From assembly GCA_034430515.1 (NCBI GenBank), contig DAOUEP010000107.1:1-19078 (forward strand): a stretch of 19,078 bases of DNA, in the 5' to 3' direction. Numbering within the stretch: the stretch's first letter is position 1; every line of letters starts with the position of its first letter. This document shows positions 18,860 to 19,078 of this stretch, one piece after another. The notes below the pieces were generated by a model. That model was not told the origin of the DNA and did not search any database. It was given only the letters and a program-made list of their open reading frames with translations. A program made the translations under genes and the position numbers. The DNA comes from DAOUEH01 sp034430515. Its GTDB lineage: Bacteria; Chloroflexota; Dehalococcoidia; Dehalococcoidales; RBG-16-60-22.

Positions 18860-19078
18860 TTACTCCACCTCGATACTTTCCAGATAGCATTCCCGCCCGG
18901 CGACTATCTCCAGGCCAATCTCGCTGCAGTCCGGGCAGGCCCAGGAGCCGTCCTGCGGGGTATAGACTTTATCGCACTTGTTACAGCGCAGCTGCGTCGG
19001 TATCGTCTCGTAAGCCAGCTCCGCCCCGCTGGCGATGGTGTCGCGGCTGAGCAGGTCGAAGTAGAGCCGGACGCACTC
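18860..19078 (-). CDS. hypA: Hydrogenase nickel metallochaperone HypA (C-terminal part)
   Basis: Only the last 72 residues are in the window; the start lies beyond the right edge. The fragment carries the zinc-ribbon of HypA: C-x2-C in LRCNKCDK and C-x2-C in WACPDCSE, then the family ending GRECYLESIEVE. HypA takes up nickel near its N-terminus (not visible) and hands it over with HypB. It is the most upstream hyp gene in view; the operon promoter is presumably farther right. Confidence 0.93.
   Translation of the reverse strand, partial: ECVRLYFDLLSRDTIASGAELAYETIPTQLRCNKCDKVYTPQDGSWACPDCSEIGLEIVAGRECYLESIEVE

Noticed and set aside
1..19078. In-frame UGA selenocysteine codons in the genes of this window
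   Set aside because: Every recognised gene reaches its normal family length at its stop, and I saw no family-like sequence continuing past a TGA.
1..19078. CRISPR arrays, insertion sequences, integrases or phage genes
   Set aside because: No regularly spaced repeat-spacer units, transposase motifs or integrase-like frames were found by reading; the repeats seen are short palindromes or in-gene repeats.

Overview
The window reads as bacterial chromosome from a GC-rich anaerobe. On the right is a complete set of NiFe-hydrogenase maturation genes, then a Tat export operon and a bacterial-type selenocysteine tRNA. On the left is an envelope-protein region with a secreted protein family I do not recognise. 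This combination (hydrogenase maturation with tat and selC, many secreted Ig-like and orphan proteins, no peptidoglycan genes in view) fits an anaerobic Chloroflexota/Dehalococcoidia-type genome. That placement is inference; there is no taxonomic marker gene here.

Right block (about 10.7-19.1 kb, all on the minus strand). Transcription enters from the right edge: hypA (cut by the window end) - hypB - hypF - a flavin-reductase-like gene - hypC - hypD - hypE - a HycI/HybD-type hydrogenase maturation peptidase. Stops and starts nearly all touch or overlap; the exception is a hairpin-rich 93-bp spacer between hypD and hypE. Together these genes build the Fe(CN)2CO centre (HypF/E make the cyanide, HypC/D assemble it), insert nickel (HypA/B) and trim the large subunit. 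A separate promoter then drives tatA-tatB-tatC, which would export folded, cofactor-loaded enzymes such as hydrogenases. selC follows tatC with its own promoter and a genome-encoded CCA.

Left block (1-10.7 kb). Four plus-strand genes encode secreted or lipid-anchored orphans (184-2759), including a Gly/Cys/Trp/Tyr repeat protein. Next come two small minus-strand genes, one ribbon-helix-helix-like and one HTH_17/MerR-like. Reading away from the HTH gene are three paralogous secreted proteins (A 4082-4744, B 5586-6191, C 6498-7103), interspersed with a small acidic protein, a DUF5658-like membrane protein and a single-pass membrane protein. A minus-strand 724-aa surface protein with Big_1 and DUF11 domains and a second DUF5658-like membrane protein close the block beside selC.

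The most interesting pattern is regulatory. All eight TCTAGA palindromes that I found by eye lie in non-coding DNA left of 6.5 kb. Four of them sit 30-31 bases upstream of the -10 boxes of the RHH-like gene, the HTH gene and paralogs B and C. Three more are spaced exactly 26 bp apart between the HTH gene and paralog A, and one pair before paralog C is 13 bp apart. This looks like a local regulon run by the HTH protein and controlling an undescribed family of surface proteins.
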